DNA of 64,000 bases. It comes from Pseudoalteromonas sp. R3 (GTDB lineage: Bacteria > Pseudomonadota > Gammaproteobacteria > Enterobacterales > Alteromonadaceae). The notes under the pieces are model-generated. The model was not told the DNA's origin. It was given only the letters and a program-made list of their open reading frames with translations, and did no database searches. Below, one piece after another: positions 1 to 7,933 of this stretch (position 1 is its first letter; each line of letters opens with the position of its first letter). Both the position numbers and the translations under genes were made by a program. Location: the NCBI RefSeq assembly GCF_004014715.1, contig NZ_CP034835.1, positions 1,364,001-1,428,000 of the forward strand, in the 5' to 3' direction.

Positions 1-246
1 CGCCTGAGCGGATAAGCTCATAACATTGGAGCTGATCACAACGTTTCCGCTAAACTCTGCGCTGTCGACGCCTTGTAGCTCAACATTGTCAGACTGAATG
101 TCGATGGCGCCCCTTGGTAAATCAGCGATGGGTTGCCAGTTTTTAGGCTGAAAGTAGTCTTTACACTGAAGGCCATCAATGTTCGAATTAGCAAAAGTCG
201 CTGTACTGATTAGGGGAAGCACGAAAAGGCCCCAAGCTTTGCTCAT
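1..246 (-). CDS. lptD: LPS-assembly outer-membrane protein LptD, N-terminal part (cut by window start)
   Basis: The minus strand from the ATG at 244-246 reads without a stop to the window edge, giving 82 residues. A short hydrophobic signal-like start is followed by a CKDYFQP segment and an LptA-like beta stretch (IDIQSDNVELQG ... FSGNVVIS). This matches the start of LptD/OstA, the outer-membrane translocon that inserts lipopolysaccharide. The divergent neighbours amgK, murU and djlA are commonly found beside lptD in gammaproteobacteria, which supports the call. The C-terminal barrel lies outside the window. Confidence 0.8.
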   Translation of the reverse strand, partial: MSKAWGLFVLPLISTATFANSNIDGLQCKDYFQPKNWQPIADLPRGAIDIQSDNVELQGVDSAEFSGNVVISSNVMSLSAQA

Positions 247-343
247 TTATCAACCTTGTTTGCCGAAATTCATTTTCAAGCCAGACATAATAAATGAAAT
301 GCGTGTTAATTACAGTAGTTAAGAATAGGAAATAGTAAGAAAA

Positions 344-1372
344 ATGACCCAAAACCTGTCACCAGAGGGTGTGTCACGAGCACAAGCCAGATCGGCCTTT
401 TTACACAACTATTATAATGCTGTCCCGGAGCAGGTTACTGCCCTCGATGGAGATGCCAGCTTTCGCCGCTATTTTCGTATTATCCATGAAGGTAGCCGGT
501 TAATCTTATTGGATGTGGCTCCTCAGGTGGGAGATGTTCATGCATTTGTTGAATTGAATGAGTGGTTCAGCAAAGGAGCTGTGCGCGTGCCGCAAATCAT
601 GGCGGCAGATTGTGCACTTGGGTTTGTGCTGTTAGAAGATTTGGGCACTGAGCATTTGGCAGACAGGCTGGACGCACAGGGTGATGTATTGGAGTACTAT
701 GAGACACTGATAGAGATGCTGCCTGACATTGCTCGTCTTCCCAAAAGCCCCCATATGAAGCCTTATGATGCAGCTTTTATTGATATGGAACTGGATATTT
801 TTAGTGAGTGGCTACTTACTCATTGGCTACAGTATGAAATCACCGAAAATTGGCAGCGACAGTGGAGTGCTTTGAAAAAGGCGCTGATCTCAACCATGCT
901 TGAGCAAACTCAGGTCACTATGCATCGAGACTTTCACAGCCGAAACATCATGTGGCATCAGCAACAATGGGTGGTCATAGACTATCAGGATGCTGTGCAG
1001 GGGCCGGTTTGCTATGACGTAGTTTCGTTACTCAAAGATTGTTATCACACCTTGGCGGATGCTCAGTTCGAGCACCTGCAACGTCATAGTTTCGATGTAC
1101 TTAGCAAAGCCGGACTCCTAACCAACAGCAGTTATACAGATTATCAGCAACAGCTGGCGCTGACAGGGTTACAACGACACCTTAAAGCAGCCGGGATATT
1201 TGCGCGTCTGTATTTACGAGATGGAAAACCCGGTTATTTACAGAATATTTTGCCGACACTGCAATATATTTATGACGCAGCAAAATGTGTTGATACATTT
1301 CAGTGGCTTGCAACCTGTTTGCAATCCGAGATAATACCTTTGACAGAAGCAAAGCTGGAACAACAGACATGA
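344..1372 (+). CDS. amgK: Aminoglycoside-phosphotransferase-fold sugar kinase, AmgK type (MurNAc/GlcNAc kinase)
   Basis: A 342-residue protein with the APH/choline-kinase fold signature: catalytic loop HRDFHSRN at residues 194-201 and the metal-binding DYQD at 213-216. In Pseudomonas, AmgK phosphorylates the anomeric carbon of N-acetylmuramic acid or N-acetylglucosamine in a cell-wall recycling shortcut that bypasses de novo UDP-MurNAc synthesis. Its stop overlaps the start of the nucleotidyltransferase gene by ATGA, and that enzyme (MurU) uses the kinase product, so the pair supports the specific role. Family membership is clear from sequence; the exact substrate is inferred from context. 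Confidence 0.8.
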   Translation: MTQNLSPEGVSRAQARSAFLHNYYNAVPEQVTALDGDASFRRYFRIIHEGSRLILLDVAPQVGDVHAFVELNEWFSKGAVRVPQIMAADCALGFVLLEDLGTEHLADRLDAQGDVLEYYETLIEMLPDIARLPKSPHMKPYDAAFIDMELDIFSEWLLTHWLQYEITENWQRQWSALKKALISTMLEQTQVTMHRDFHSRNIMWHQQQWVVIDYQDAVQGPVCYDVVSLLKDCYHTLADAQFEHLQRHSFDVLSKAGLLTNSSYTDYQQQLALTGLQRHLKAAGIFARLYLRDGKPGYLQNILPTLQYIYDAAKCVDTFQWLATCLQSEIIPLTEAKLEQQT

Positions 1373-2046
1373 AAGCAATGATTTTGGCTGCGGGCCGGGG
1401 CAAGCGTATGATGCCGCTGACGGCATCGATACCAAAGCCGATGTTGGAGGTTGCGGGCAAACCCTTACTGGAATATCACGTGATGCGTCTGGCGCAGGCT
1501 GGGATCAGGCGTATTGTGATTAACCTGGCTTGGCAAGGTGACAAGATACGTGAGTATTTTGCTGATGGCAGTGCATATGGTGTATCCATTCAATACTCAC
1601 AAGAGCCCGAAGGTGGATTGGAAACAGCTGGCGGTATAGTTAGGGCTTTACCACTGTTATGTGAAGACGAAGACACGTTTATCGTGATTAACGGTGATAT
1701 TTTTACAGATTACGCTGTACATGATTTGTCTCGACTGCATTTATTACCCGGTGAAGCGCATTTGGTGTTAGTGGAAAACCCGCCTCACAACTTACAGGGA
1801 GATTTCCCTCTTGCCCACCAGAGCACCAATACACAGGCGTACACGTTTGCAGGAATTGGACTGTATCACAAAGACTTTTTCAGCGCGGTCAATGAACAGT
1901 TTTTAGCTCTGGGCCCAATGCTCCGAGAGGGGTTAGCGCAGGGCCAGGTCTCAACAGAGCTCTTCCTGGGGCAGTGGCATGATATAGGTACTCCAGAACG
2001 CCTGGCGCAGATCAACAATGCAGTGGAGCAGGCACATGTGGGGTAA
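1369..2046 (+). CDS. murU: N-acetylmuramate alpha-1-phosphate uridylyltransferase MurU
   Basis: A 225-residue nucleotidyltransferase of the GT-A sugar-nucleotide fold. The N-terminal LAAGRGKRM (residues 6-14) with PKPM at 22-25 is the nucleotide-binding signature, and INGDIF is the metal-binding aspartate strand. MurU makes UDP-MurNAc from MurNAc-1-phosphate. The ATG at 1369 is chosen because it overlaps the amgK stop (ATGA) and starts exactly at the conserved MKAMILAAG; the frame is open further upstream but has no better start. The gene overlaps djlA at its 3' end, so amgK-murU-djlA is probably one transcript. Confidence 0.82.
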   Translation: MKAMILAAGRGKRMMPLTASIPKPMLEVAGKPLLEYHVMRLAQAGIRRIVINLAWQGDKIREYFADGSAYGVSIQYSQEPEGGLETAGGIVRALPLLCEDEDTFIVINGDIFTDYAVHDLSRLHLLPGEAHLVLVENPPHNLQGDFPLAHQSTNTQAYTFAGIGLYHKDFFSAVNEQFLALGPMLREGLAQGQVSTELFLGQWHDIGTPERLAQINNAVEQAHVG

Positions 2047-2905
2047 GTTATTAGGCACAGGGTTTGGCTTTTTGTTTGGCAAATGGCTGGGTGCGATCCT
2101 GGGATTTTATCTGGGGCATTTATTTGACAAGAGCCTCAGGCAAGATTTCGACAAGGTAGGTGGTTTCCAGGGCTTTTTGAATGGTGATGATCTCAGTGAG
2201 CGCCAGGCTTTGTTTTTTTCCAGCTGCTTTTCTGTCATGGGACACATTGCTAAATCCAATGGCAGAGTCAGCGAGGTTCATATCCGTGCCGCAACCGCTT
2301 TTATGGATGAAATGGCATTGGCAGGCGATGATCGACGTGAGGCACAGCATGCCTTTCGCGCCGGAAAGGACGCTGATTTTTCCATTAAAGACTCAGTTCG
2401 AGAAGTCAGAGAAGCCTTTGCCAGACGTTATGACTTGTTGCAGTTGTTCCTGGAAATCCAAATTCAAATGGCTTTTTCTGATGGGCATGTGTCGGAGCAG
2501 GAACAGACTCTGTTACGAGAGGTCAGTAAATACCTGGGGATCTCCCAGACTCAGTTTAGCTTTTTGCTCAAACGGTATCAGGCTGAATTTCGGTTTCGAC
2601 AGCAGCGTGCACAGTGGCAGTCTCAGCAACGTCATAATCAGGGACAGCAAAGACAACAACGCAGCTCTTCCGGTCCAGCTCAGCAGTCGATGGTGTCTCG
2701 CAGTGAAGCGCTGGCAGTGTTGGGGTTAAGTGATGGTGCGTCAGAAAAAGAAATCAAGCGTGCCTACCGCAAGTTGATGGCACAGCACCACCCTGACAAA
2801 CTGGTCTCTCAGGGCTTGCCCGAGCATATGATGGAAGTTGCTAAGCGCAAGAGTCAGAGTATTCAATCTGCTTATGAGCTACTGAAACAAAAACGCAGCA
2901 GCTGA
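2036..2905 (+). CDS. djlA: Membrane-anchored DnaJ-like co-chaperone DjlA
   Basis: A 289-residue protein. The N-terminus is a glycine-rich transmembrane segment (about residues 4-30) of the type seen in DjlA, followed by a TerB-like helical domain (about 50-190), a Gln/Arg-rich linker and a C-terminal J domain with the HPD tripeptide in AQHHPDKL. DjlA stimulates DnaK at the inner membrane and is linked to envelope stress responses. The start at 2036 overlaps the murU stop by 11 bases; an in-frame ATG at 2018 would add six residues before the membrane segment. The last 11 codons lie inside the first unit of an 81-bp tandem repeat. Confidence 0.88.
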   Translation: MWGKLLGTGFGFLFGKWLGAILGFYLGHLFDKSLRQDFDKVGGFQGFLNGDDLSERQALFFSSCFSVMGHIAKSNGRVSEVHIRAATAFMDEMALAGDDRREAQHAFRAGKDADFSIKDSVREVREAFARRYDLLQLFLEIQIQMAFSDGHVSEQEQTLLREVSKYLGISQTQFSFLLKRYQAEFRFRQQRAQWQSQQRHNQGQQRQQRSSSGPAQQSMVSRSEALAVLGLSDGASEKEIKRAYRKLMAQHHPDKLVSQGLPEHMMEVAKRKSQSIQSAYELLKQKRSS

Positions 2906-3230
2906 GTGTGGGTGTAAGGCGAAAGAGTCAAAGTAGCATTGCCAATCACTGCCTATGAGCTACTGAAACAAAAACGCGGCAGCTGAGTGTGGGTGTAAGG
3001 CGAAAGAGTCAAAGTAGCATTGCCAATCACTGCCTATGAGCTACTGAAACAAAAACGCGGCAGCTGAGTGTGGGTGTAAGGCGAAAGAGCCAAAGTAGCA
3101 TTGCCAATCACTGCCTATGAGCTACTGACACAAAACCGCGGCAGCTGAGTGTGGGTGTAAGGCGAAAGAGCCAAAGTAGCATTGCCAATCACTGCCTATG
3201 AGCTACTGAAACAAAAACGCAGCAGCTGAG
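2873..3230. repeat. 81-bp tandem repeat derived from the djlA 3' end
   Basis: The block beginning TATGAGCTACTG recurs at 2873, 2954, 3035, 3116 and 3197, an exact 81-base period. There are four full units and a fifth partial unit that ends around 3230. Each unit contains the last 11 codons and stop of djlA plus about 48 bases of what was intergenic DNA. Units differ by only a few substitutions (for example AGTC/AGCC and GAAAC/GACAC). The period is a multiple of three, but every copy keeps the in-frame TGA, so the array does not lengthen DjlA. It fills the gap between djlA and the convergent gene at 3238. Confidence 0.95.
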
Positions 3231-3237
3231 CATCGGA

Positions 3238-4107
3238 TTAAAGGCGGCGTAAAAACCCTGTTAGCTCTTTGCGTAGCCGTTGATGTTGCATTGGCTGGTG
3301 CTGCTGGCCAAACAATTCTCGCTGGCGATAGTCGAGTTTGCTGTTACGTCTGGCCCAGCGCCGACGTTCATCAATGGTATCCAATACTAGTGGACTGTCA
3401 AAAGTATAGAATACATCCAGCAGCGCGGGGGCAACCAAAGAAAGGCTGGCTGGTAAATGGCTGTTGCGTTGTGCATTAGCTAGTTGCGCGCTGACTGTGA
3501 TCAGGGCATCGACACGAATATTGGGCAGGGTCGCCAGATATTCTGCAAAAAGCCCCGCACTGTTACCAAACGCCACAATCGCAATATGCTCTTGCTGACG
3601 CAGTGCCAGAGTTTTGTAGAGTGCTTCAAAGCGAGCAACTAACGCAGCTTTGTAACTGTCTAACGCAAATTCGCTGAGTATAGGCAGTACCGTGCTTTTT
3701 ACCTCATTGGGCTCATCCTCCATAATGCCCTGCGTAATATCATTGCCCTCGGTAAGGTCTGGAACTGGCAGTGTATAAGTATCGTATCCATCGTCCGTGA
3801 GCGTCTGGTGTAAGTAACTCAAACCGTTATTGTACAGAGGGCTTTGTTCAAGACCAGGCAGCAACACAATAATACCGCGTTTTGGCGCCGCCATATATTC
3901 AGAAAACAACACGGCAATTTCCTGTTCTTCATCTTTGATAGTCAGCAGCTTTTCACTGCTCAACCAGTAGCGCAAGTCGCTGTCAAACACGGATGACTTA
4001 CTGGGAGGTGGCTGGTGCTCGGCTGCGTTTGAAAACGTGCTGGCAGCACAGATACAAAAGCTTGCTAACAAGCTGATTATGAGTGGCAACAGGGAATGTT
4101 TAAACAT
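3238..4107 (-). CDS. DUF3530 family exported protein, alpha/beta-hydrolase-like
   Basis: A 289-residue protein with a clear signal peptide (MFKHSLLPLIISLLASFCIC... cleaved near the AASTFSNAA region). The middle contains GIIVLLPGLEQSP and a GNSAG nucleophile-elbow-like pentapeptide, consistent with the alpha/beta-hydrolase fold of the DUF3530 family. The protein is probably periplasmic. The substrate is unknown; no enzyme activity can be assigned from sequence alone. It converges on djlA across the 81-bp repeat array. Confidence 0.65.
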   Translation of the reverse strand: MFKHSLLPLIISLLASFCICAASTFSNAAEHQPPPSKSSVFDSDLRYWLSSEKLLTIKDEEQEIAVLFSEYMAAPKRGIIVLLPGLEQSPLYNNGLSYLHQTLTDDGYDTYTLPVPDLTEGNDITQGIMEDEPNEVKSTVLPILSEFALDSYKAALVARFEALYKTLALRQQEHIAIVAFGNSAGLFAEYLATLPNIRVDALITVSAQLANAQRNSHLPASLSLVAPALLDVFYTFDSPLVLDTIDERRRWARRNSKLDYRQRELFGQQHQPMQHQRLRKELTGFLRRL

Positions 4108-4231
4108 AGCTTACGTACTTAATGACTCTATTGCGTTTGTATCGGCTATTTGTTGCAAAGCTTGAGTGTAATCTGTTTTCGGCTATGTGCAGCGTCATAA
4201 AATTTCGGTAAACTCGTGCCGGAAAAAAACA

Positions 4232-5185
4232 ATGGAGAAGGCTTTGAGCAATAAAACTGATACCAAACGTGATTTTATTTGGTTGTTTTTTAAAGGGGCA
4301 GGCATGGGAGCCGCCGATGTCGTGCCTGGTGTGTCTGGCGGAACCATCGCATTTATAACCGGTATTTATGCGCGCTTGCTTGGCGCCATCAAAAGTGTCA
4401 ACCTGGACGCTATCAAAACGTTACGCTCAGACGGATTGCAGGCAGCATGGCGACATATCGACGGGACCTTCCTACTGGTGTTGTTTGCGGGCCTGCTAAC
4501 CAGTGCAGCTTCTTTGGCTAAGCTCATTACTTACTTGCTAGAACATCACCAATTATTTGTCTGGTCATTCTTTTTTGGCCTTATCATCGCGTCCTTTATT
4601 CATGTTGGTAAGCAAGTTACCCGTTGGGATTGGCGCACGGTAACAGCCTGTATGGCTGGTGCAGCCATTGCGTATGGCATAACTTCTTTGGCGCCCGCGG
4701 AAGCGGTGCCACAAACCTGGTACTATTTTGCAGCAGGCGCCATAGCCATTTGTGCGATGATTTTGCCCGGCATTTCAGGGAGTTTTATTCTGCTGCTGCT
4801 GGGTATGTATGGTCATGTACTGAGTGCGGTCAATGAGGTTGAGGTACTATTGATTGCCTTGTTCCTGAGTGGGTGTGTGGTTGGTTTGATGGCGTTTTCA
4901 CGTTTATTATCATGGCTGCTAAGCCGTTTTGAGCAAGTGACGTTTGCACTGCTGTGCGGCTTTTTACTGGGGTCTTTGAACTTACTTTGGCCCTGGAAAC
5001 AGGTACTGACGACGTATACCAACTCTAAAGGGATTGAAAAACCTTTGACTCAGCAAAATGTACTGCCCGCTGAGTTCGCTCAAATATCAGGCCAGGATCC
5101 TTACGTACTGGGGTGTGTGTTGCTCGCCGTTGCCGGCTTAGTGCTGATCCTTGCCATTGAGTGGATCAGTAACCGAGACGCATAG
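4232..5185 (+). CDS. DUF368 polytopic membrane protein (putative undecaprenyl-phosphate translocase family)
   Basis: A multi-spanning membrane protein of about 317 residues. It has the two family hallmark loops: ADVVPGVSGGTIAFITGIY near the N-terminus and MILPGISGSFILLLLGMY in the second half, an inverted-repeat arrangement of PGxSG motifs. Members of DUF368 (PopT) have been linked to recycling of undecaprenyl phosphate across the inner membrane; applying that here is inference. Start choice is uncertain: the ATG at 4232 is used, but a TTG at 4244 lies behind a better Shine-Dalgarno (GGAG), and an ATG at 4187 is also in frame. Confidence 0.75.
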   Translation: MEKALSNKTDTKRDFIWLFFKGAGMGAADVVPGVSGGTIAFITGIYARLLGAIKSVNLDAIKTLRSDGLQAAWRHIDGTFLLVLFAGLLTSAASLAKLITYLLEHHQLFVWSFFFGLIIASFIHVGKQVTRWDWRTVTACMAGAAIAYGITSLAPAEAVPQTWYYFAAGAIAICAMILPGISGSFILLLLGMYGHVLSAVNEVEVLLIALFLSGCVVGLMAFSRLLSWLLSRFEQVTFALLCGFLLGSLNLLWPWKQVLTTYTNSKGIEKPLTQQNVLPAEFAQISGQDPYVLGCVLLAVAGLVLILAIEWISNRDA

Positions 5186-5232
5186 TCGACCTGTTCTTTC
5201 GGTCAACTGATAAAATTTCATCATTGTATCAT

Positions 5233-5267
5233 ACGGGTGTGTGACGCAGGTCACACACCCGTTTTTT
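5233..5267 (+). terminator. Rho-independent terminator after the DUF368 gene
   Basis: ACGGGTGTGTGAC (5233-5245) pairs perfectly with GTCACACACCCGT (5250-5262) around a 4-base loop, followed by TTTTT. It lies 48 bases after the DUF368 stop and ends that transcript before nhaD. Confidence 0.92.
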
Positions 5268-5406
5268 ATTGTCTGTCGGGCGTTAATTAATTTAATCATG
5301 CGCGAACTATAGACTTGTGTCGAATGCAGGTCGTGTGAAAAATATGCTATCAAGTAGCCGCGCTAAAATTAACCACGTTTTAACCTCGTTTCGGACCTGA
5401 TAACTA

Positions 5407-6864
5407 ATGAAAAACTCGCTATATGTTCTGCTCGCCTTAGCTACTCTGCTCTGCCATCCTGCAGCCATGTCGGCTGCGGCGAATCATGTTGCAACACCTG
5501 TTGATCTTACCTCAGCTTTGCTGGGTTGGTTTTGCATCGCCATTTTTGTATTGGCGTATATCCTAGTCATGCTGGAAGAAAAGCTTCACATGCGTAAGTC
5601 TAAGCCTGTACTAGTGGCGGCCGGGTTGATCTGGATGATGATTGGCGGTTACTACGTCATGAATGATATCCCCGAGCTGACAGAGCATGCCTTTCGGCAT
5701 AATTTACTCGAGTTTTCTGAGCTAATGTTGTTCTTGTTGGTTGCCATGACTTACATCAATGCGATGGAAGAGCGACGACTATTCGATGCCTTGCGCGTAT
5801 GGATGGTACGTCGGGGGTTTAACTTTCGCACATTATTCTGGCTCAGTGGATTTCTCGCCTTTGTCATTTCCCCGATCGCGGACAACCTGACAACGGCTTT
5901 GTTAATGTGTGCGGTGGTGATGAAAGTCGGGCAGGGTGACAAGGAATTTATTAACCTTAGCTGTATTAATATCGTTGTGGCAGCAAATGCGGGGGGCGCT
6001 TTCAGTCCGTTTGGAGACATTACCACCTTGATGGTCTGGCAGGCTGGTATTGTCCATTTTGCTGAATTCTTCTCTTTGTTTTTCCCTGCGCTGGCCAATT
6101 ACCTGGTGCCGGCGGTCATTATGAGTTTGTTTGTGAAAAACAAAAAGCCAGCGGCCAGTGACGAAGTGGTTGAGTTAAAGCGCGGAGCCCGACGAATTAT
6201 GGTACTTTTCCTGATCACCATTGCCACCGCGGTTTCATGTCACAGTTTGCTACATTTGCCACCTGTGTTGGGCATGATGATGGGGCTGGGATATCTGCAG
6301 TTCTTTGGCTACTTTTTGCGGACTACTTTGCCCAACTCACTTGACCGTAAGCGAGCTGAAGCAGAGCAGGCCGGCGATCAGGAACGTCTCAAGGCGCTGG
6401 GCAATGTGGTTCCATTCGATGTGTTCGCTAAGGTATCACGGGCAGAATGGGATACCTTGCTGTTTTTCTATGGCATTGTAATGTGTGTTGGAGGACTGGG
6501 TTTTCTGGGCTATCTTAGCCTGATGTCGGAGCTGCTCTATGGTGGCTGGTCTGCTACGGCTGCCAATGTCTTCTTAGGTGTTGTGTCTGCGGTCGTCGAT
6601 AATATCCCGGTGATGTTTGCCGTGTTATCCATGCAGCCTGACATGTCGCATGGTCAGTGGTTACTCATCACGCTAACAGCTGGGGTTGGTGGCAGTTTGC
6701 TTTCCATTGGCTCCGCGGCGGGTGTGGCGTTAATGGGACAGGCGCGAGGCTACTATACCTTTTTTGGCCATCTGAAATGGACGCCTGTCATTGCGCTGGG
6801 ATACGCCGCAAGTATTTTGGTTCATTTGTGGCTCAATGCCGAGCTATTCACTGTGTTTGATTAG
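5407..6864 (+). CDS. nhaD: Na+/H+ antiporter NhaD
   Basis: A 485-residue polytopic inner-membrane protein of the NhaD/ion-transporter superfamily. It starts with a cleavable-looking hydrophobic segment (residues 1-24) followed by about a dozen transmembrane helices. Family-typical stretches include ISPIADNLTTALLM and NAGGAFSPFGDITTLMVW, the conserved polar membrane regions implicated in ion exchange. NhaD antiporters expel sodium in exchange for protons and are common in marine and halophilic bacteria. Its last 21 bases overlap the 3' end of the convergent pfkA gene. Confidence 0.9.
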   Translation: MKNSLYVLLALATLLCHPAAMSAAANHVATPVDLTSALLGWFCIAIFVLAYILVMLEEKLHMRKSKPVLVAAGLIWMMIGGYYVMNDIPELTEHAFRHNLLEFSELMLFLLVAMTYINAMEERRLFDALRVWMVRRGFNFRTLFWLSGFLAFVISPIADNLTTALLMCAVVMKVGQGDKEFINLSCINIVVAANAGGAFSPFGDITTLMVWQAGIVHFAEFFSLFFPALANYLVPAVIMSLFVKNKKPAASDEVVELKRGARRIMVLFLITIATAVSCHSLLHLPPVLGMMMGLGYLQFFGYFLRTTLPNSLDRKRAEAEQAGDQERLKALGNVVPFDVFAKVSRAEWDTLLFFYGIVMCVGGLGFLGYLSLMSELLYGGWSATAANVFLGVVSAVVDNIPVMFAVLSMQPDMSHGQWLLITLTAGVGGSLLSIGSAAGVALMGQARGYYTFFGHLKWTPVIALGYAASILVHLWLNAELFTVFD

Positions 6865-7854
6865 ATACTCCGTTAAGATATCACTGTGTGCCTCAACCCA
6901 GCGGCCGTCAACCGGTTTGGCGGCGCTGACTGAATACGACAGGGGGACTTCCTGGATCTGGTTCCCTTGTTTCCCTATCATGACCCGATCTCGGTTATTG
7001 GCGACGGCATCGACTGCCGCTAACCCCAATTCGGTAGCAAGCAACCTGTCTTCAGGGGCAGGGCTGCCACCGCGTTGAATATGACCGAGCACACAGACTG
7101 CACTGTCAATACCAGCTTGCTCAGCCAACTGCATTTTCAGGGCATCAGGCCCGCCCGGCCAGAGGTTTTCGGCTAACACTATGACGAAGCTCTCATGGTT
7201 GTATTGTTGCTGAATCTGGATTTGAGCAATCAGTTGTGCCAGTTGTGGTGCCGTATTGCTGGGGTCACAATTCTCGAACGACATAATGGCTTCCGCCCCC
7301 GTTGCCAGTCCGACATTAAACGCAATATGTCCGCTGTGTCTGCCCATCACTTCTACAATAAATACGCGCTCAAACGCGTTTGCGGTATCGCGGATCTTGT
7401 CGATTGCATGAGTGGCAGTTGTGACCGCTGTGGCAAAGCCGATTGTGTTATCTGAGCCTGCCAGGTCGTTATCTATGGTGCCGGGTAGTCCGATTACCAG
7501 TCCTTGCCAGTGTGCTTTAATCGCTTCGAGCCCACGGAAGGAGCCATCTCCACCAATCACTATCAGCGCATCAATTTGGTGTTTGCGGAGTGTATTGGCC
7601 GCTTGTTTTGGGCCATCTGGGGTGCACATAGCGGGGCAGCGTGCACTTTTTAACAAAGTACCGCCAAACTGCAGGATGTTGCTAACATCGCGATGTGTCA
7701 GGGCTTGCCACTCATCGTTTAGTAAGCCATTGTAACCATGGAAAAAGCCGATGCACTCATATTGATGGTGTTGACAACTATGCACGATAGCACGGACAGC
7801 GGCGTTCATGCCGGGGGCATCGCCGCCACTGGTGAGTAACGCAATTTTGGTCAT
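6844..7854 (-). CDS. pfkA: ATP-dependent 6-phosphofructokinase
   Basis: A 336-residue phosphofructokinase. GGDGS at residues 101-105 and PGTIDND at 124-130 (catalytic base Asp128) are seen directly. The Gly in PGTIDND rather than Lys is the usual sign of an ATP-dependent rather than pyrophosphate-dependent enzyme. VEVMGRHSGHIAF is the substrate-binding segment and SGGDAPGMN the N-terminal phosphate loop. It commits fructose 6-phosphate to glycolysis in the cytoplasm. The gene converges on nhaD with a 21-base 3' overlap. Confidence 0.93.
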   Translation of the reverse strand: MTKIALLTSGGDAPGMNAAVRAIVHSCQHHQYECIGFFHGYNGLLNDEWQALTHRDVSNILQFGGTLLKSARCPAMCTPDGPKQAANTLRKHQIDALIVIGGDGSFRGLEAIKAHWQGLVIGLPGTIDNDLAGSDNTIGFATAVTTATHAIDKIRDTANAFERVFIVEVMGRHSGHIAFNVGLATGAEAIMSFENCDPSNTAPQLAQLIAQIQIQQQYNHESFVIVLAENLWPGGPDALKMQLAEQAGIDSAVCVLGHIQRGGSPAPEDRLLATELGLAAVDAVANNRDRVMIGKQGNQIQEVPLSYSVSAAKPVDGRWVEAHSDILTEYLIKHSE

Positions 7855-7933
7855 TAAGATCCCTGTACTGTGACTGAACTATACACATAGATTAATGTAC
7901 AGCACAGTGCAGCCACAGTACAAGATAAGGCAT

